Below, in pieces: positions 63,686 through 64,000 of a stretch of DNA of 64,000 bases. The stretch is from Acidobacteria bacterium RIFCSPLOWO2_02_FULL_65_29 (GTDB taxonomy: Bacteria > Acidobacteriota > Vicinamibacteria > Vicinamibacterales > CAVVIG01), in assembly GCA_001767435.1 (NCBI GenBank), contig MEKT01000191.1, positions 13,111-77,110 on the forward strand. Direction: 5' to 3'. Positions within the stretch are counted from its first letter, which is position 1; every line of letters starts with the position of its first letter. The notes beneath the pieces are model-generated. The model saw nothing but the letters and a program-made list of their open reading frames with translations, had not been told where the DNA came from and searched no databases. The position numbers and the translations under genes are program-made.

Positions 63686-63789
63686 AGCGCTCTTGTGCCG
63701 GCCTGTGGTGCAGGGCTTCAGTCCTGCCTACGACGGCGCGCGTGCAGGTCTGAAGACACCGTTTGGAAAACTGCTGTAGAACACAATTC

Positions 63790-64000
63790 ATGGGCACCGA
63801 TACGATCAACACCTCCATCTGGCGCGCGCTCGCCGACACCGATCCCGAGATCGCCCGGGCCATCGACGAAGAGCGCCACCGGCAGAACACCGGCCTCGAG
63901 CTCATCGCCTCGGAAAATTTCGTGAGCCGCGCCGTGCTCGAAGCCGCCGGCTCGGTGCTGACGAACAAGTACGCCGAAGGCTACCCGGGAAGGCGCTACT
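63790..64000 (+). CDS. glyA: Serine hydroxymethyltransferase (3' end outside window)
   Basis: [44 protein letters not shown]. Confidence 0.95.
   Translation, partial: MGTDTINTSIWRALADTDPEIARAIDEERHRQNTGLELIASENFVSRAVLEAAGSVLTNKYAEGYPGRRY

Overview
High-GC bacterial chromosomal window, probably Acidobacteriota (Vicinamibacteria-like). That placement is inferred from gene style (STPK-PD40 kinases, Oar-like TonB receptors, LptD-type outer membrane) and was not tested. About 50 CDS are supportable, mostly housekeeping: fumarase I, aspA, thiD-moaE-moaD, prfA-prmC, M16 peptidases, ileS-lspA-lgt-rluD, lon, dksA-like, rpmB, ridA, relA/spoT, TonB/ExbB/ExbD/ExbD, H+-PPase, tgt-yajC-secD-secF-uppP, HEAT-cyclophilin, accD-folC-lptD, htpX, TPP-riboswitch-thiC, rlmI-like, rpiB, glyA. 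No CRISPR, phage, transposase or tRNA was recognised. The outstanding signal is between and inside the genes. Most intergenic gaps hold short-period (about 7-11 bp) word arrays, a different word in almost every gap: TTTGAGGA, TAGTCGT, GAAGTTA, CACGAA, TGGGGTCAGAG, CAGTTGAC, GGCAGGC, GCAGAG and others. They are often arranged as direct plus inverted copies that could form large hairpins, begin at or inside stop codons, and lie at 6 of 7 convergent gene junctions. Stop-free words of the same style are inserted in frame inside genes: ileS, a methyltransferase signal peptide, and a 162-bp nested palindrome in a secreted protein whose exact excision regenerates a canonical signal peptide. Two Ser/Thr kinase-PD40 pseudogenes are bounded by one of the word families. 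This repeat system is the best candidate for something undescribed; its genome-wide behaviour and novelty cannot be established without searches.
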